From contig JAUIMM010000126.1 in NCBI GenBank assembly GCA_031769625.1, forward strand, positions 9,120,501 through 9,184,500: a stretch of 64,000 nt of DNA, written 5' to 3'. The notes under the pieces are model-generated. The model ran no database searches, had not been told where the DNA came from, and was given only the letters and a program-made list of their open reading frames with translations. Shown piece by piece: positions 54,133 to 64,000 of the stretch. The position numbers were made by a program, and so were the translations under genes. Position 1 is the stretch's first letter. Each line of letters starts with the position of its first letter. The DNA is from Taudactylus pleione (Eukaryota; Chordata; Amphibia; Anura; Myobatrachidae).

Positions 54133-54607
54133 AGTAGCAGCAATTGCTTAACAGTGTGACCGTATGCTGAATATATATCACTTTAGTATCACAGATCAAT
54201 CAAAGTTGGTGAGAATGAACTTTCTTAGACACACTCGGTGGTTTGTATCCTTGTATTAGTCCCACAACATGCACACTAGTAGTAATTAAACATCAGCAAA
54301 GCTATCATTAAGGTTAGTAGCACCTAACACACGCAAGTCCTGGTAGTAATAACCACTTTTGGAAAGGTAGAAAACTAGCAACAATTGTTTAGCGGCGAGA
54401 CCGTGTGCTAAATAAATTTCACTTTGGTATCACAAATCAATCCAAGTTGCTAAAAATAAATTTTCTTAGACTTATACTGGTGGTTTGTATCTTTGTTAGT
54501 TCCACAACATGCACACTAGCAGCAATTAGACATCAGCAAAGCTATCATTAAGGTTAGTAGCACATAACACACGCAAGTCCTGGTTAGTAATAACCACTTT
54601 TGGAAAC
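54133..54607. repeat. Tandem duplication, about 236 bp x 2
   Basis: AACATGCACACTAG, CATCAGCAAAGCTATCATTA and ACACGCAAGTCCTGG occur once in each half (54133-54366 and 54367-54607), with about 10 per cent differences. Confidence 0.85.
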
Positions 54608-54824
54608 AGCCTACCAAAGTCTATTCTTAATTGGTTCAGCGGTGTTAATATAAACATGTAGTCAGCAGTTATAGCAAAAGCAGCTTGGTGTTAATGTTAC
54701 TATAATGGCATGGATATTTAATCGTGGCACGGACTCACTTACTTTGATCTTTCCCTCACTGGAATGAGCCACCTCTCTAGCATCAAATGCTCCTTTGGTC
54801 TGACCAAACTGCGATCTCCAAACC

Positions 54825-55364
54825 TTATCTCCTCCGCAAAGTGTGCCCGGCTAGCCGGATGTCTGCTCTGTCACAAAAGTAATAAAGTGCATAAAAAAGG
54901 TGATGAACAGATCTACAACTTATTTTAGACGGTTTATTCTTCTGTCTCGTGACCATCAATATGTAGAAGATATCACATAGTGTGTACCATATATGTACAA
55001 CCAATGAGGCATACAATATTATGTTGAAGTTAGGAACTAATTAGTCCCAAGATGAAAGCAACCACGGACTCTCCACTACAGCTTAGTACATAAAAAATAT
55101 TTATTATTATATCCAAACAATAGCCAAATAATAGGTATCACACGTACAAGAAAGAAGTAGTAAACAAGCTTATCTGTCCATCGGGGAAGCAGCAATAGAC
55201 CCAAAGTGTTTCATCTCATAGCAGACTTCCCCTTGATGAAGTCTATGCTATTAGATGAAATGTGTTGGGCCATAAGTTGTGGGTCTATTCATCCCCTTTT
55301 TATGCACTTTATTACTTTTGTACACTAGTAGGCACTTTCTAACACACACTCACACATATATACA
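54825..55364. repeat. PLE-type terminal repeats in inverted arrangement
   Basis: CACAAAAGTAATAAAGTGCA (54872) is the inverse of text at 55299-55318, and GAACAGATCTACAACTTA that of 55275-55292. In the middle, AGACTTC and GAAGTCT (55231-55252) mirror each other, and each side carries GATGAAA followed by a TTGGG-type end. This looks like two terminal repeats joined head to head. Confidence 0.5.
55243..55284 (+). ncRNA. Hammerhead-like motif
   Basis: CTTGATGAAG, stem TCTA/TAGA, then TGAAATGTGTTGGG. Its left neighbour on the other strand (55197-55235) is a partial mirror. Confidence 0.3.
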
Positions 55365-55514
55365 CATATATTAGTATATAAAATGAAAAATCGTGGTGGG
55401 TTACACTGTAAATGCGCAACAGCGGCCTAAAATAATCTCCCAGGTTGAATGGAAATCACCACATCCATAAATACATATACAGTTAAAAAGGTAACACAGG
55501 AGATACCAACAGGC

Positions 55515-57160
55515 GCTAATAAGAAAGAAATACTTAAATATGCATGATGAACTGGGACAATCCTTATATTGCTTGAAGTTCTTTGCATACAATTCCTCCT
55601 CAAGGATCACCACCGTAGATTCTCTCCATATAGTGTGTATGTAAGGAGAGATGAATGGGGGGTCATTGGGGGGGGACTTTCAAAAACAATCAAAAATTGT
55701 TCCTTATAATATTCATGTGTACATCAAATAGTGCATACCCAACCCACATAGAATATATATGAGTGTCTCCCATTAAGGTATCTTTAAACGTTCACAACTG
55801 TGATATGTGTGGTAAAGGGAAATGTCGCGTACCATTCACTCACATCAAAGGAAGTCTGGAGAAATCATATAAAGGTATCTTTTATAATAGCTCAGTGCGT
55901 ACCGAACTCACAATTCTCATGGAGTTTCAACTGCACATCAAGGTATCTTTCTTTTCCCATTTGTTCTCAAAACATCATCATGAATCGATTAATGCTTCCA
56001 GAAATATCGAGTTCCAATAAAAATGTATTCACACAGATATTCCAGTAATACAATAAAAAATCGATTGTAGCAATACATAAAAAACATGAAAAATAAAAAA
56101 TACAAAAAGTAAAAAATATGTATATAACTAACCAGAGGTAGTCTGTATAGCTCACTGGAATAGATGATAAAATCCAGCAGACAAAGAGTAAAAAAATGAC
56201 ATACCTCCGGATTCCAAAAAATCATACACCTTCTCAATCTGTCAACGCATTTCAGCTCTCTTTGGGAGCCTTTGTCAAGACATAAGGTAAGGTGCATGAT
56301 TCTAGCATATTTATACTAATGGTCACCAATCATCTCCCATTGGAGGCGGAGTTCCTGCCCAATATCAAAGGACCGATTGGGCCACAAACACTTCTGTCAC
56401 CTCCGGTGGGATGGACCAGCCAAAAACCAGTCTGGAGATTACCTCCACATCCGGCTATGTATCCATAACCAGAAATGACATACCCACATCCGTCAACAGA
56501 CGCAGGCATAGTATCCAGCACAACAGATCTCCTATCGGTGTGACTCTCACCTCGAACCTACTTCCGGTAATGCAGCGTGGTGGAACGCACTGACGTCACT
56601 CTCATGTGCATCCACCGTGCCGCTGTCCGGATCATATTCACCGCCGGAAATGACACACACGTCATCCGTCGGAGATCGATGCGGTAACCATAGTAACCTC
56701 TATAAATTAAAATTAAAAATATAACAACGCTCCCACCAAAATCCATACAATTAATCAACATATAATAATCAATAAAAAACAAAAAATATAATAAAGTAGA
56801 CAGAAAAATTTGAATAATTGAAAAAAATAATCTACAACAATTGAATCTTCCCTATATGGTGTAGGAAGGGTTTTCAAGTCTCCTTCCACTTTCTTTAGAT
56901 CTGTAACAAAGTTGTTTATTCCTTAGGTTAAATTCCTCTGGGCAGGCAGTCCATGTAAAACATAAAACAAGATGTCCATAATCCAGTGGTCATAAGACAA
57001 ACTAGGGCTAAAGAAACAGATATTAGGGAACAATTCAAATCAAAGAAACCATTTTAGCTCAAAGTCCTTGTTAAGCCCCCTTGGAATTAGAGTCTTATAT
57101 TTATATATAAAATTATTTTCCGTTCTAGCTAACAGGGATGTGATATCTGCACATCTCCTA
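55515..57160 (-). repeat. PLE 2 inverted arm, left (3' side)
   Basis: It mirrors 59064-60710, for example GCAGATATCACATCCCTG at 59074 and TACGGTGGTGATCCTTGAGG at 60608. It contains the end of the endonuclease gene as well as the non-coding terminal repeat and a hammerhead-like motif (complement of 56240-56285). Confidence 0.9.
56240..56285 (-). ncRNA. Hammerhead-like motif, PLE 2 left arm
   Basis: Minus strand: GTCTTGACAAAGGCTCCC, then AGAGAGCTGAAATGCGTTGAC. The right-arm copy (59945-59984) has GAAACG where this one has GAAATG, so the right arm is closer to the ribozyme core at this position. Confidence 0.4.
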
Positions 57161-57552
57161 TTGAGTTTGATGACTTTAAGCCCGTAAAAGCCCACTATTT
57201 TAGTATGTGAACAGTTATGCTTCTCCTTAAAATGTGATGCCAGGGAATGAGTGTCAAGACCCTTTTTGATGTTCTGGAGATGTTCGCCAATGCGTACTTT
57301 TAAAGGCCTTGTGGTTCATCCAATGTAAACCATGTTACAAGCACATTTCACAGCATAAATGACATTATTACTGTTACAAGTAATGAAATCTTTAATTGGG
57401 ACATTCACTCCATTTATTTCTACATTTTCAATTTTGCTTCTCCCTTCACTTTTAATTAATTTACATGCTTGACAACCTTAACATCTAAAAAAACCTTTTG
57501 ATATAACAGTGGAAAAATTCTTATTCTTACCCACCAGCATACTACTGACTAA
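57080..57552 (-). pseudogene. PLE 2 linker and GIY-YIG endonuclease
   Basis: The minus strand reads GCQACKLIKSEGRSK after a TAA stop (about 57480), then ITCNSNNVIYAVKCACNMVY followed by IG-stop-TTRPLKVRIGEHLQ. The GIY-YIG block normally reads YIGxTTR, and here the x codon is TGA (57316-57318). LASHFKEKHNCSHTKIVGFY and LLARTENNFIYKYKTLIPRG complete the domain. The cysteine pairs before the domain fit Neptune-type PLEs. Two stops make it non-functional. The last part is duplicated in the right arm. Confidence 0.85.
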
Positions 57553-58101
57553 GGGCCTGATTCAGACCCACTCGCAAGCGGCTGTCCGCTCGCAAGTGGG
57601 TCGATGTTCTGCACTGAGCATGCGCACGACGGAGGGAGCTCCGTCGTGCGCATGTGCCAGACGCGACGAGCGAAGGAAAGTCCTTCGCTCGTTGTGTCTG
57701 ATCAAAGAGGGCATGCTGTCGATGTTGATTGACAGCACGCCCACTTTGGTGGGCGTGCCGGAGGCGTGCCTCCCTGACGGGGGTGTTCCTAAGGGAACGC
57801 CTACCGTCAGAAGCCGGCCCACTGACATCACTAGTGATGTCAGTGGGAGTGATTTTGGCTCTGATAGAGCCAAAATCACTCTGGGCCTTGCGGTTGAAAA
57901 CCTCAACCGCAGGCTCCGGCTCGCAGTTTCGATGGTCGCGATGGTCAAGACCATCGCGGCCATCAAACTGCACGCTCGTATAGGCTGTGGGTGGTGACCC
58001 ACAGCTATACGAGCGTCCAGGAGGACGCTCCATAGTTATGGAGGACGGCCCTCATTCAGAGCGTGCGCTCTGCTCAGAGCGTACGGCTCTGAATGAGGGC
58101 C
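57553..58101 (+). mobile_element. Serial-hairpin MITE, copy E, in PLE 2
   Basis: GGGCCTGATTCAG and CTGAATGAGGGCC with TAA on both sides (57550-57552, 58102-58104). It shows the same hairpin order as copy A: the CACTGACATCACTAGTGATG palindrome near 57820, GTGATTTTGGCTCTGATAG near 57850, and hairpin 57659-57699 with an inner stem GAGCGAAGG/CCTTCGCTC. Confidence 0.87.
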
Positions 58102-58104
58102 TAA

Positions 58105-59063
58105 TTTCGATTTCAAACTGGGAGCCTTCCTGTAAATATAAATTGGTTTCTCTGGTACCAATGATCCTGTTACCGGATCTCTTTTTAAGAGGCCCCAATG
58201 CTTCTTTAAAATCTTCTCAACATCTCTGTGTTGATTGGTATATTGTGTAACAAATGCCCACTGATACTTTTCATTGGATTTGGAGCTATTATGTGGTACA
58301 TTAAATAAATCTTTGCGTTCCAGTTCTTTAATTGCTTCAACAGTTCCACTTATTTTATCCCTATCATACCCACAAGCTACAAACCTCTCCTCCATTATTT
58401 TTGCTTGGTCTATCAATACTTTCTGTTCTGTGCAATTTCTTTTAAGTCTTTTTAACTGTCCTGCAGGAATGGAATTAAGCCAGTTATCATGATGACAGCT
58501 TTTGGCCCCTATATAGGAACCCGAGTCTGTTGGCTTAGTGTAGGTCTTAGTATGTATAATACCCTCTTTTATATAGACTGTTATGTCTAAAAAATTGATG
58601 GTATAGTCACTGATGTCAAATGTCAAAACTATATTTTTATCATTATCATTCAGAGTATTACAGAAAGTTTCTAAAATTGCTCTTCCACCTCTCCAAGCAA
58701 AAAAGATGTCATCAATATACCTGCGATAGTACATTAGGCTCACCCCGAGGTGCCCACCGCTCCACACAACCTCCTCCTCCCATTGACCCATGAAGAGGTT
58801 GGCATAGCTCAGAGCAAACCTAGTGCCCATTGCTGTACCTATCCTCTGAAGGAAAAAATCATCCTTAAAGAGAAAAAAATTGTTGGAGAGGATAAATTCA
58901 ATAACTTCCAGTATAAAATCCTGTAGATCCCTTGATAAATTGGATTTATCCAATGTAATTTTAATAGCTTCCAAACCTATGGAATGATCGATAATCGTAT
59001 ATAACGAATTGACATCACATGTGACTAACAAGTCACCCTCTTCCCAAGTAATAGTTTCTAATG
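58105..59063 (-). pseudogene. PLE 2 reverse transcriptase, 5' truncated
   Basis: A clean minus-strand frame of about 310 codons begins at the truncation: LLVTCDVNSLYTIIDH (motif A with its catalytic Asp), FLQRIGTAMGTRFALSYANL (motif B), YYRRYIDDIFFAWRGG (the YxDD box with the second and third Asp), INFLDITVYIKEGIIHTKTY, KPTDSGSYIGAKSCHHDNWL and ERFVACGYDRDKI. These are the successive PLE RT blocks. There is no stop in this segment until the MITE, so the insertion is relatively young. The N-terminal third (PKLHK region) is absent. It cannot act on its own. Confidence 0.9.
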
Positions 59064-60710
59064 TAGGAGATGTGCAGATATCACATCCCTGTTAGCTAGA
59101 ATGGAAATTAATTTTATATATAAATATAAGACTCTAATTCCAAGGGGGCTTAACAAGGACTTTGAGCTAAAATGGTTTCTTTGATTTGAATTGTTCCCTA
59201 ATATCTGTTTCTTTAGCCCTAGATTGTCTTATGACCACTGGATTATAGACATCTTGTTATATGTTTTACATGGACTGCCTGCCCAGAGGAATTTACCCTA
59301 AGGAATAAACAACTTTGTTACAGATCTAAAGAAAGTGGAAGGAGACTTGAAAACCCTTCCTACACCATATAGGGAAGAATCAATTGTTGTAGATTATTTT
59401 TGTCAATTATTCAAATTTTTCTGTCTTCTTTATTATATTTTTAGTTTTTTATTGATTATTATATGTTGATTCATTGTATGGATTTTGGTGGGAGTGTTAT
59501 GTTTTTAATTTTAATTTATAGAGGTTACTATGGTTACCGCATTGATCTCCGACGGATGACATGTGTGTGTCATTTCCGGCGGTGAATATGATCTGGTGAG
59601 CGGCACGGTGGATGCGCATGAGAGTGATGTCAGTGCATTCCACCACGCTGCATTACCGGAAGTAGGTTCGAGGTGAGAGTCACGCCGATAGGAGATCTGT
59701 TGTGCCAGATACTATGCCTGCATCTGTTGACGGATGCGGGTATGTCATTTCCAGTTATGGATACATAGCCGGATGTGGTGGTAATCTCCAGACTGGTTTT
59801 TGGCTGGTCCATCCCACCGGAGGTGACAATAGTGTTTGTGGCCCAATCGGTCCTTTGATATTGGGCAGGAACTCCGCCTCTAATGGGAGATGAATGGTGA
59901 CCATTAGTATAAATATGCTAGAATCATGCACCTTACCTCATGCCTTGACATAGGCTCCCAAAGAGAGCTGAAACGCGTTGACAGATTGAGAAGGTGTATG
60001 ATTTTTTGGAATCCGGAGGTATGTCATTTTTTTACTTTTTGTCTGCTGGATTTTATCATCTATTCCTGTGAGCTATACAGACTACCTCTGGTTAGTTATA
60101 TACATATTTTTAACTTTTTGTATATTTTATTTTTCATGTTTTTTTATGTATTGCTACAATCAATTTTTTATTGTATTACTGGAATATCTGTGTGAATACA
60201 TTTTTTATTGGAACTCGATATTTCTGGAAGCATTAATCGATTCATGATGATGTTTTGAGAACAAAGGGGAAAAGAAAGATACCTTGATATGCAGTTGAAA
60301 CTCCCTGAGAATTGTGAGTTCGGTACGCACTGAGCTATTATAAAAGATACCTTTATATGATTTCTCCCGACTTCCTTTGATGTGAGTGAATGGTACACGG
60401 CATTTTCCTTTACCACATATATCACGGTTGTGAACGTTTAAAGATACCTTTATGGGAGACACTCATATATATTCTATGTGAGTTGGGTATGCACTATTTG
60501 ATGTACACACAAATATTATAAGGAACAATTTTTGATTGTTTTTGAAAGTCCCCCCCAATGACCCCCCATTCATCTCTCCTTACATACACACTATATGGAG
60601 AGAATCTACGGTGGTGATCCTTGAGGAGGAATTGTATGCAAAGAACTTCAAGCAATATAAGGATTGTCCCAGTTCATCATGCATATTTAAGTATTTCTTT
60701 ATTATTAGCT
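59064..60710 (+). repeat. PLE 2 inverted arm, right (5' side)
   Basis: Inverted copy of 55515-57160, starting inside the endonuclease gene. It differs from the left arm by scattered substitutions and small indels, so both arms have aged since insertion. Confidence 0.9.
59945..59984 (+). ncRNA. Hammerhead-like motif, PLE 2 right arm
   Basis: CCTTGACATAGGCTCCC, then AGAGAGCTGAAACGCGTTGAC. Stem II can form from GGCTC and GAGAGC with a bulge. Confidence 0.4.
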
Positions 60711-60725
60711 CATATATTAGTATAT

Positions 60726-61963
60726 GTTTATACATTTAGCCATAAAACATACACACCTGTTTATTGGACATATATTTTATAACTTTTGCTGAATTGTATG
60801 GAATGTGCATATTTCATCTATGATCTTTGATTTGCTTTAAACCTCCAAACATCTTATTGATGTGAAACAGTCTGGCTAACTTCTACCAGTGGTTATACTA
60901 TAAATATAATTAGCACAGGTTCTGCTTATACACACTCCTGGGGCAGGGGATTTCATTTATTCCTGAAAGTGGAACCAGGAGAGGGAATACTCGTTTTCTG
61001 TGTAAACACACAAATTTAAACAGTTGTGTAACACATGGACAATTATCAAAGATTTGTAACAGTAAACTTTATTATTAGGAATGACAAAAAAAAAATCAAT
61101 GAAGCAGCAAATTAATAGTGTTCTTTACATAGCCACTAAGCAAAAATATATGTATATCTATATTGCACAATAAGGGTAAATAAGGGTAATACATGTTCTA
61201 CAATCATAAGCTACAAAAGTTCAGAATTGTCCTTTCCACATTATCATATCTAAATAGGTTTTGATTATTTGGTTCTGGTATGTTTTACAGACATCCAATC
61301 CTAATGGAAAAGAGAACCTTTTATCTCCTGCCAAGCACCCACAAATAAGAAACAGCATATGCTAAGTGCCGAGCAAGACAGTTAATAAATAACTTATTGA
61401 TTTCTATAAAAGCCACCAAGAAAGCAATCTGTAAAACAAGGAGTGGGACAAGAAAAGGCTAACAGAACCCACCCAGTTTTATTATCGTGGTGTGTTACTA
61501 ATTTTTAAAATGCTTTCCTATTTTCTTTACAAAAGAGTAGGAACTGCCAGTGATCTTTTTCTGTAAAATAGTATACAACTTTTAGGAAAAAAGGGGGCTG
61601 GGCTGCAAATCCTAATCTTAAACTTATTAGAAATAAATGCTAAATAGCACCTATAACCCTGCTCTGCAAAATACCAGAAAAATTATCCAGATATCAATAA
61701 AAAAAAATCCAACTTGTATAACATATAAACATTTATTATAAATTAGCATATTAAACTGTATCACATATAAAATTGTATCAAATATAAAATCAGACTAAAG
61801 CCTCGTACATAAGATGGTGTATATGCAATAAAGTCCAAATAATAGAAGTGGCACTGTTAGCATACGATACCCATCCAGTAATAGGAATTAGTCCCTTGTG
61901 TTCCTGCTTGCCCCAGTGGGTCCGCTGGTGACTAGGGTACTCCACAGGGTGAGGTCTTATAAT
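60726..61963. other. Unrecognised AT-rich sequence
   Basis: No gene or transposon end was recognised. Confidence 0.35.
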
Positions 61964-62082
61964 CCAACTAAGAAATGGTAAATCCTGCTGTTAGGGTCTG
62001 TAGATATATTGTATCAATAGGACCAGTGTAATAAATAGCATGTAGCAAAGGTCGACATATAGTAAACAAGTTTTATAACATA

Positions 62083-62403
62083 GGGCCTGATTCAGACTTG
62101 GGAATAGAGAGAGAGATAGCACTTAACTGTGAACCTGAACAAACCATATTGCAATTCAAGGGGTGTAAGTACATAATTTTTTTTACATGTGGGGTAAATA
62201 CTGGCTGCTTTTGCATGTAGCCCACAAATACTGCACAGCTTTATTATTACTATACAATTTAGATGTCAGTTTGGACACACTCCTCCCAACTCTAAATCTC
62301 TCTGCACATTTTACATCTGCCCCACCTGCAGTGCAGCATGGTTTCACCAAGATGATCAGTTGAGAGAGATAGCTCACTCTATTCCCAACTCTGAATCAGG
62401 CCC
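62083..62403. mobile_element. MITE with GGGCCTGATTCAG ends
   Basis: GGGCCTGATTCAG and CTGAATCAGGCCC with ATA on both sides (62080-62082, 62404-62406). Subterminal GGGAATAGAGAGAGAGATAG is mirrored near 62364-62386. Confidence 0.8.
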
Positions 62404-62427
62404 ATAGTCCTAAAGACACCTACTATG

Positions 62428-62838
62428 CAGGCTTGCCTACCCTCCCGATTTGGCCGTGAGCCTCCCGATTTTCAGGTGACGCTCCCGGCCCCCCGGAAAG
62501 GCAGGCAAGCCTCCCGGAAACCTACGACCCTCCCGACCTCCCCCTAGAAAAAACTAGAAACCCCCGCAGCAGGGGGGGAAGGGGGGGGCCTGGTGACGCG
62601 ATTCGCGCTGAATTGTGGTATCATGGCTCCGCCCCCTGCTTCATAATGACGAAAATAGTGGCATTGTGAAGAGGGGGCGGGGCCACGATGACGCGATCGC
62701 GCGGCCTCTGCTTCATCCCCAATGTGACGTCAATGGTCGGAGCCTCCGCCCCCAATGTGACATCAATCCCCGCCCCCCTGCTGTTAGCCGACAATCAGCC
62801 CCCTCGCGGAAGGCTGGAGCTGATTGTCGGCAAGTATG
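62428..62838. mobile_element. Non-autonomous hAT element, 411 bp
   Basis: A perfect 8-bp duplication CTACTATG (62420-62427, 62839-62846) flanks ends CAGGCTTGCCTACC and, read inward from the right, CATACTTGCCGACAATC. The interior is CCTCCCG/GGGGCGGGG-rich and non-coding. Confidence 0.85.
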
Positions 62839-63051
62839 CTACTATGTCCATCTGTCTTTAGGACTATGTTACTGTATATCACTCATTTTAGTGTACATGC
62901 TAACATTTACTCTGTGGGAAGCTCCGGAGAATAGCTATGTTTACTATATGTGGAACTTTGCTATATGCTATTTATTACACTGGTCCTATTGATACAATTT
63001 ATCTACAGGCCCTAACAGCAGGCTTTACCTTCCTTAAGTTGGATTATAACC

Positions 63052-63290
63052 AGGGCCGGTGCAAGGTTTTTGGCACCCTAGGCAAAATGTCAGCCCCCTC
63101 AGGTCCAGATGCACCCTAATGGTAGAGCCAGCTCTGCCAATGTTACTCATAGTTGTGTTGTCTTAATATTGTGACTAAGTGCAGCTTCCTCTGCTACTGC
63201 ACAGTGACACATGTATGTAGACATGATACTGTGATACTATTATACATGGCATAGATAATTGTATGTATATATAGCAATACACACATACAT
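63052..63290. repeat. hAT end fragment
   Basis: CAGGGCCGGTGCAAGG at 63052 is a typical hAT terminus, followed by GGCACCCTAGGCAAAATG. No matching right end is seen before the next MITE. Confidence 0.5.
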
Positions 63291-63295
63291 AACAC

Positions 63296-63639
63296 GGGGC
63301 AATTCAACTCAACGCGAATTGAATAGCGCCGGGAGCGATCTCCCAGAGCTATTCAATTCAGTGAGCTGTTTGGTCAGAGAATGCCGGTTCTCACGCCTTA
63401 ACAAGGGTATTAAGGCGCAGTAACCGGCATTCTCTGACAAAAGTTCCGTGCCCGCGACTGTTAGTGCCACGCTATGCAGAAAAACAGCTGCGCGCCCGGC
63501 ACTTTGGTCGGATTTCTCCTCGCAACCCCAGGGGGGTGCGAGAAGAATTCCTTATCCCGCCCAAACAGCGCAGTGTATTGAATAGCTTCGGGAGCTCCCT
63601 CCCGTCGCTATTCAACATCGCACTGAACTGAATTCCCCC
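63296..63639. mobile_element. MITE, GGGGCAATTCAACTC type
   Basis: GGGGCAATTCAACTCAACGCG and CGCACTGAACTGAATTCCCCC are inverted ends with CAC on both sides (63293-63295, 63640-63642). Inside, AGAGAATGCCGGTTCTC and AACCGGCATTCTCTGAC, and GAATAGCGCCGGGAGC and GCTTCGGGAGCTCCC, form further hairpins. Confidence 0.75.
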
Positions 63640-63824
63640 CACAGTGACATACATTTGTTGACATGACAGACACACACGAGAAACATGAGTTATACACTTA
63701 CAATATGTATATATGACAGCACACACTATATATACTTGACAGACACATATATGTATTTGTAACAAAGCAATACAGATTGATATACAACAGTAATAAGACA
63801 CAGCAAATTATACACCTACAATGC

Positions 63825-64000
63825 ATCCTGAAAGTATTCACAAAGCTTCACTTTTTCCATATTTTGTTATGTTACAGCCTTATTGCAAAATGGAATTAAT
63901 TCATTTTTATACTCAAAATTCTACACACAATACCCCATAATGACAACGTGTAAAAAGTTTTTTTAAGATTTTTGCAAATTTAATATAAAAAAAAAATAAG
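63825..64000. mobile_element. Tc1/mariner-like end, running off the window
   Basis: After TA, CAATGCATCCTGAAAGTATT and the text that follows (CTTCACTTTTTCC, TTATGTTACAGCC, ACCCCATAATGACAACGTG) resemble the terminal region of a common vertebrate Tc1-like family. No transposase is seen before the window ends. Confidence 0.55.

Larger units (their letters stand above)
55380..60710 (-). mobile_element. Penelope-like element 2 (PLE 2) with inverted arms
   Basis: A 15-bp duplication CATATATTAGTATAT flanks it (55365-55379, 60711-60725). The RT and endonuclease read on the minus strand. The 3' arm (55515-57160) and an inverted copy at the 5' side (59064-60710) are about 1.65 kb each and highly similar. 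The right arm stops 135 bp short of the left. The RT is cut off exactly where the inverted arm starts (59063). A MITE interrupts the gene. This is the 5'-truncated, inverted-arm configuration described for PLEs. Confidence 0.88.
61964..63051. repeat. Foldback repeat hosting two insertions
   Basis: A roughly 110-bp left arm (61964-62073, with CCTGCTGTTAGGGTCTGTAG and ATCAATAGGACCAGTGTAAT) is mirrored at 62937-63050. Nearer the centre CATAGTCCTAAAGAC (62403-62417) mirrors GTCTTTAGGACTATG (62855-62869). The core holds a MITE and a small hAT. Confidence 0.75.

Noticed and set aside
1..64000. tRNA, rRNA or bacterial-type operons
   Set aside because: No cloverleaf with conserved GGTTCGAATCC-like arm, no rRNA segments, and no gene packing typical of prokaryotes was seen.

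Overview
The window reads as repeat-dense intergenic DNA from a large vertebrate genome, most likely an amphibian and probably a frog. The evidence is its mobile-element mix: a DIRS-type tyrosine-recombinase retroelement, two Penelope-like elements (PLEs) with GIY-YIG endonuclease, PIF/Harbinger and hAT transposons with many non-autonomous derivatives, a Helitron-like end and a Tc1-like end. Nothing looks bacterial. No intact host gene is visible. The only host-like coding segment is a fragment resembling exon 1 of TMEM179 at about 39.5 kb. I saw no tRNA, rRNA or CRISPR. The species assignment is an inference.

Layout. 0-14 kb: MITEs, two minisatellites and a hAT element with an internal minisatellite (9596-10471). 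14.4-15.2 kb: broken hAT-derived protein and transposon ends. 15.6-27.4 kb: a nested stack. An old repeat received one hAT copy (15758-18034, TSD GTTTGAAC) and, next to it, a Harbinger (18100-27415). A second copy of the same hAT family (20934-25709, TSD GAACAAAG) lies inside the Harbinger MADF gene. Both hAT copies have lost the middle of the transposase and carry tandem arrays. 28.2-31.4 kb: PLE 1, split by a MITE. 32-38 kb: MITEs, a roughly 1-kb palindrome and a GC-rich minisatellite. 38-40 kb: the TMEM179-like fragment among repeats. 41-43 kb: Myb-like Harbinger accessory fragment. 43.4-43.9 kb: Helitron-like. 43.9-45.7 kb: CCCTAA-rich repeat split by a PLE terminal repeat and a MITE. 46.2-47.4 kb: a second hAT with a related minisatellite. 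47.9-53.6 kb: DIRS element. 54-60.7 kb: PLE terminal repeats and PLE 2, whose 1.6-kb inverted arms flank the RT. 61-64 kb: foldback repeat holding a MITE and a hAT, then further MITE and Tc1-like ends.

The most interesting structure is a MITE group with GGGCCTGATTCAG ends: 11 copies here, each with 3-bp target duplications of varying sequence. Five copies have an interior that is a chain of successive hairpins. One of these hairpins has a different stem sequence in each of the five copies yet stays complementary, apart from wobbles and a few unpaired bases. A second theme is a hammerhead-ribozyme-like motif recurring in PLE-type terminal repeats. All ends, TSDs and stems were read by eye; no database search or folding program was run.
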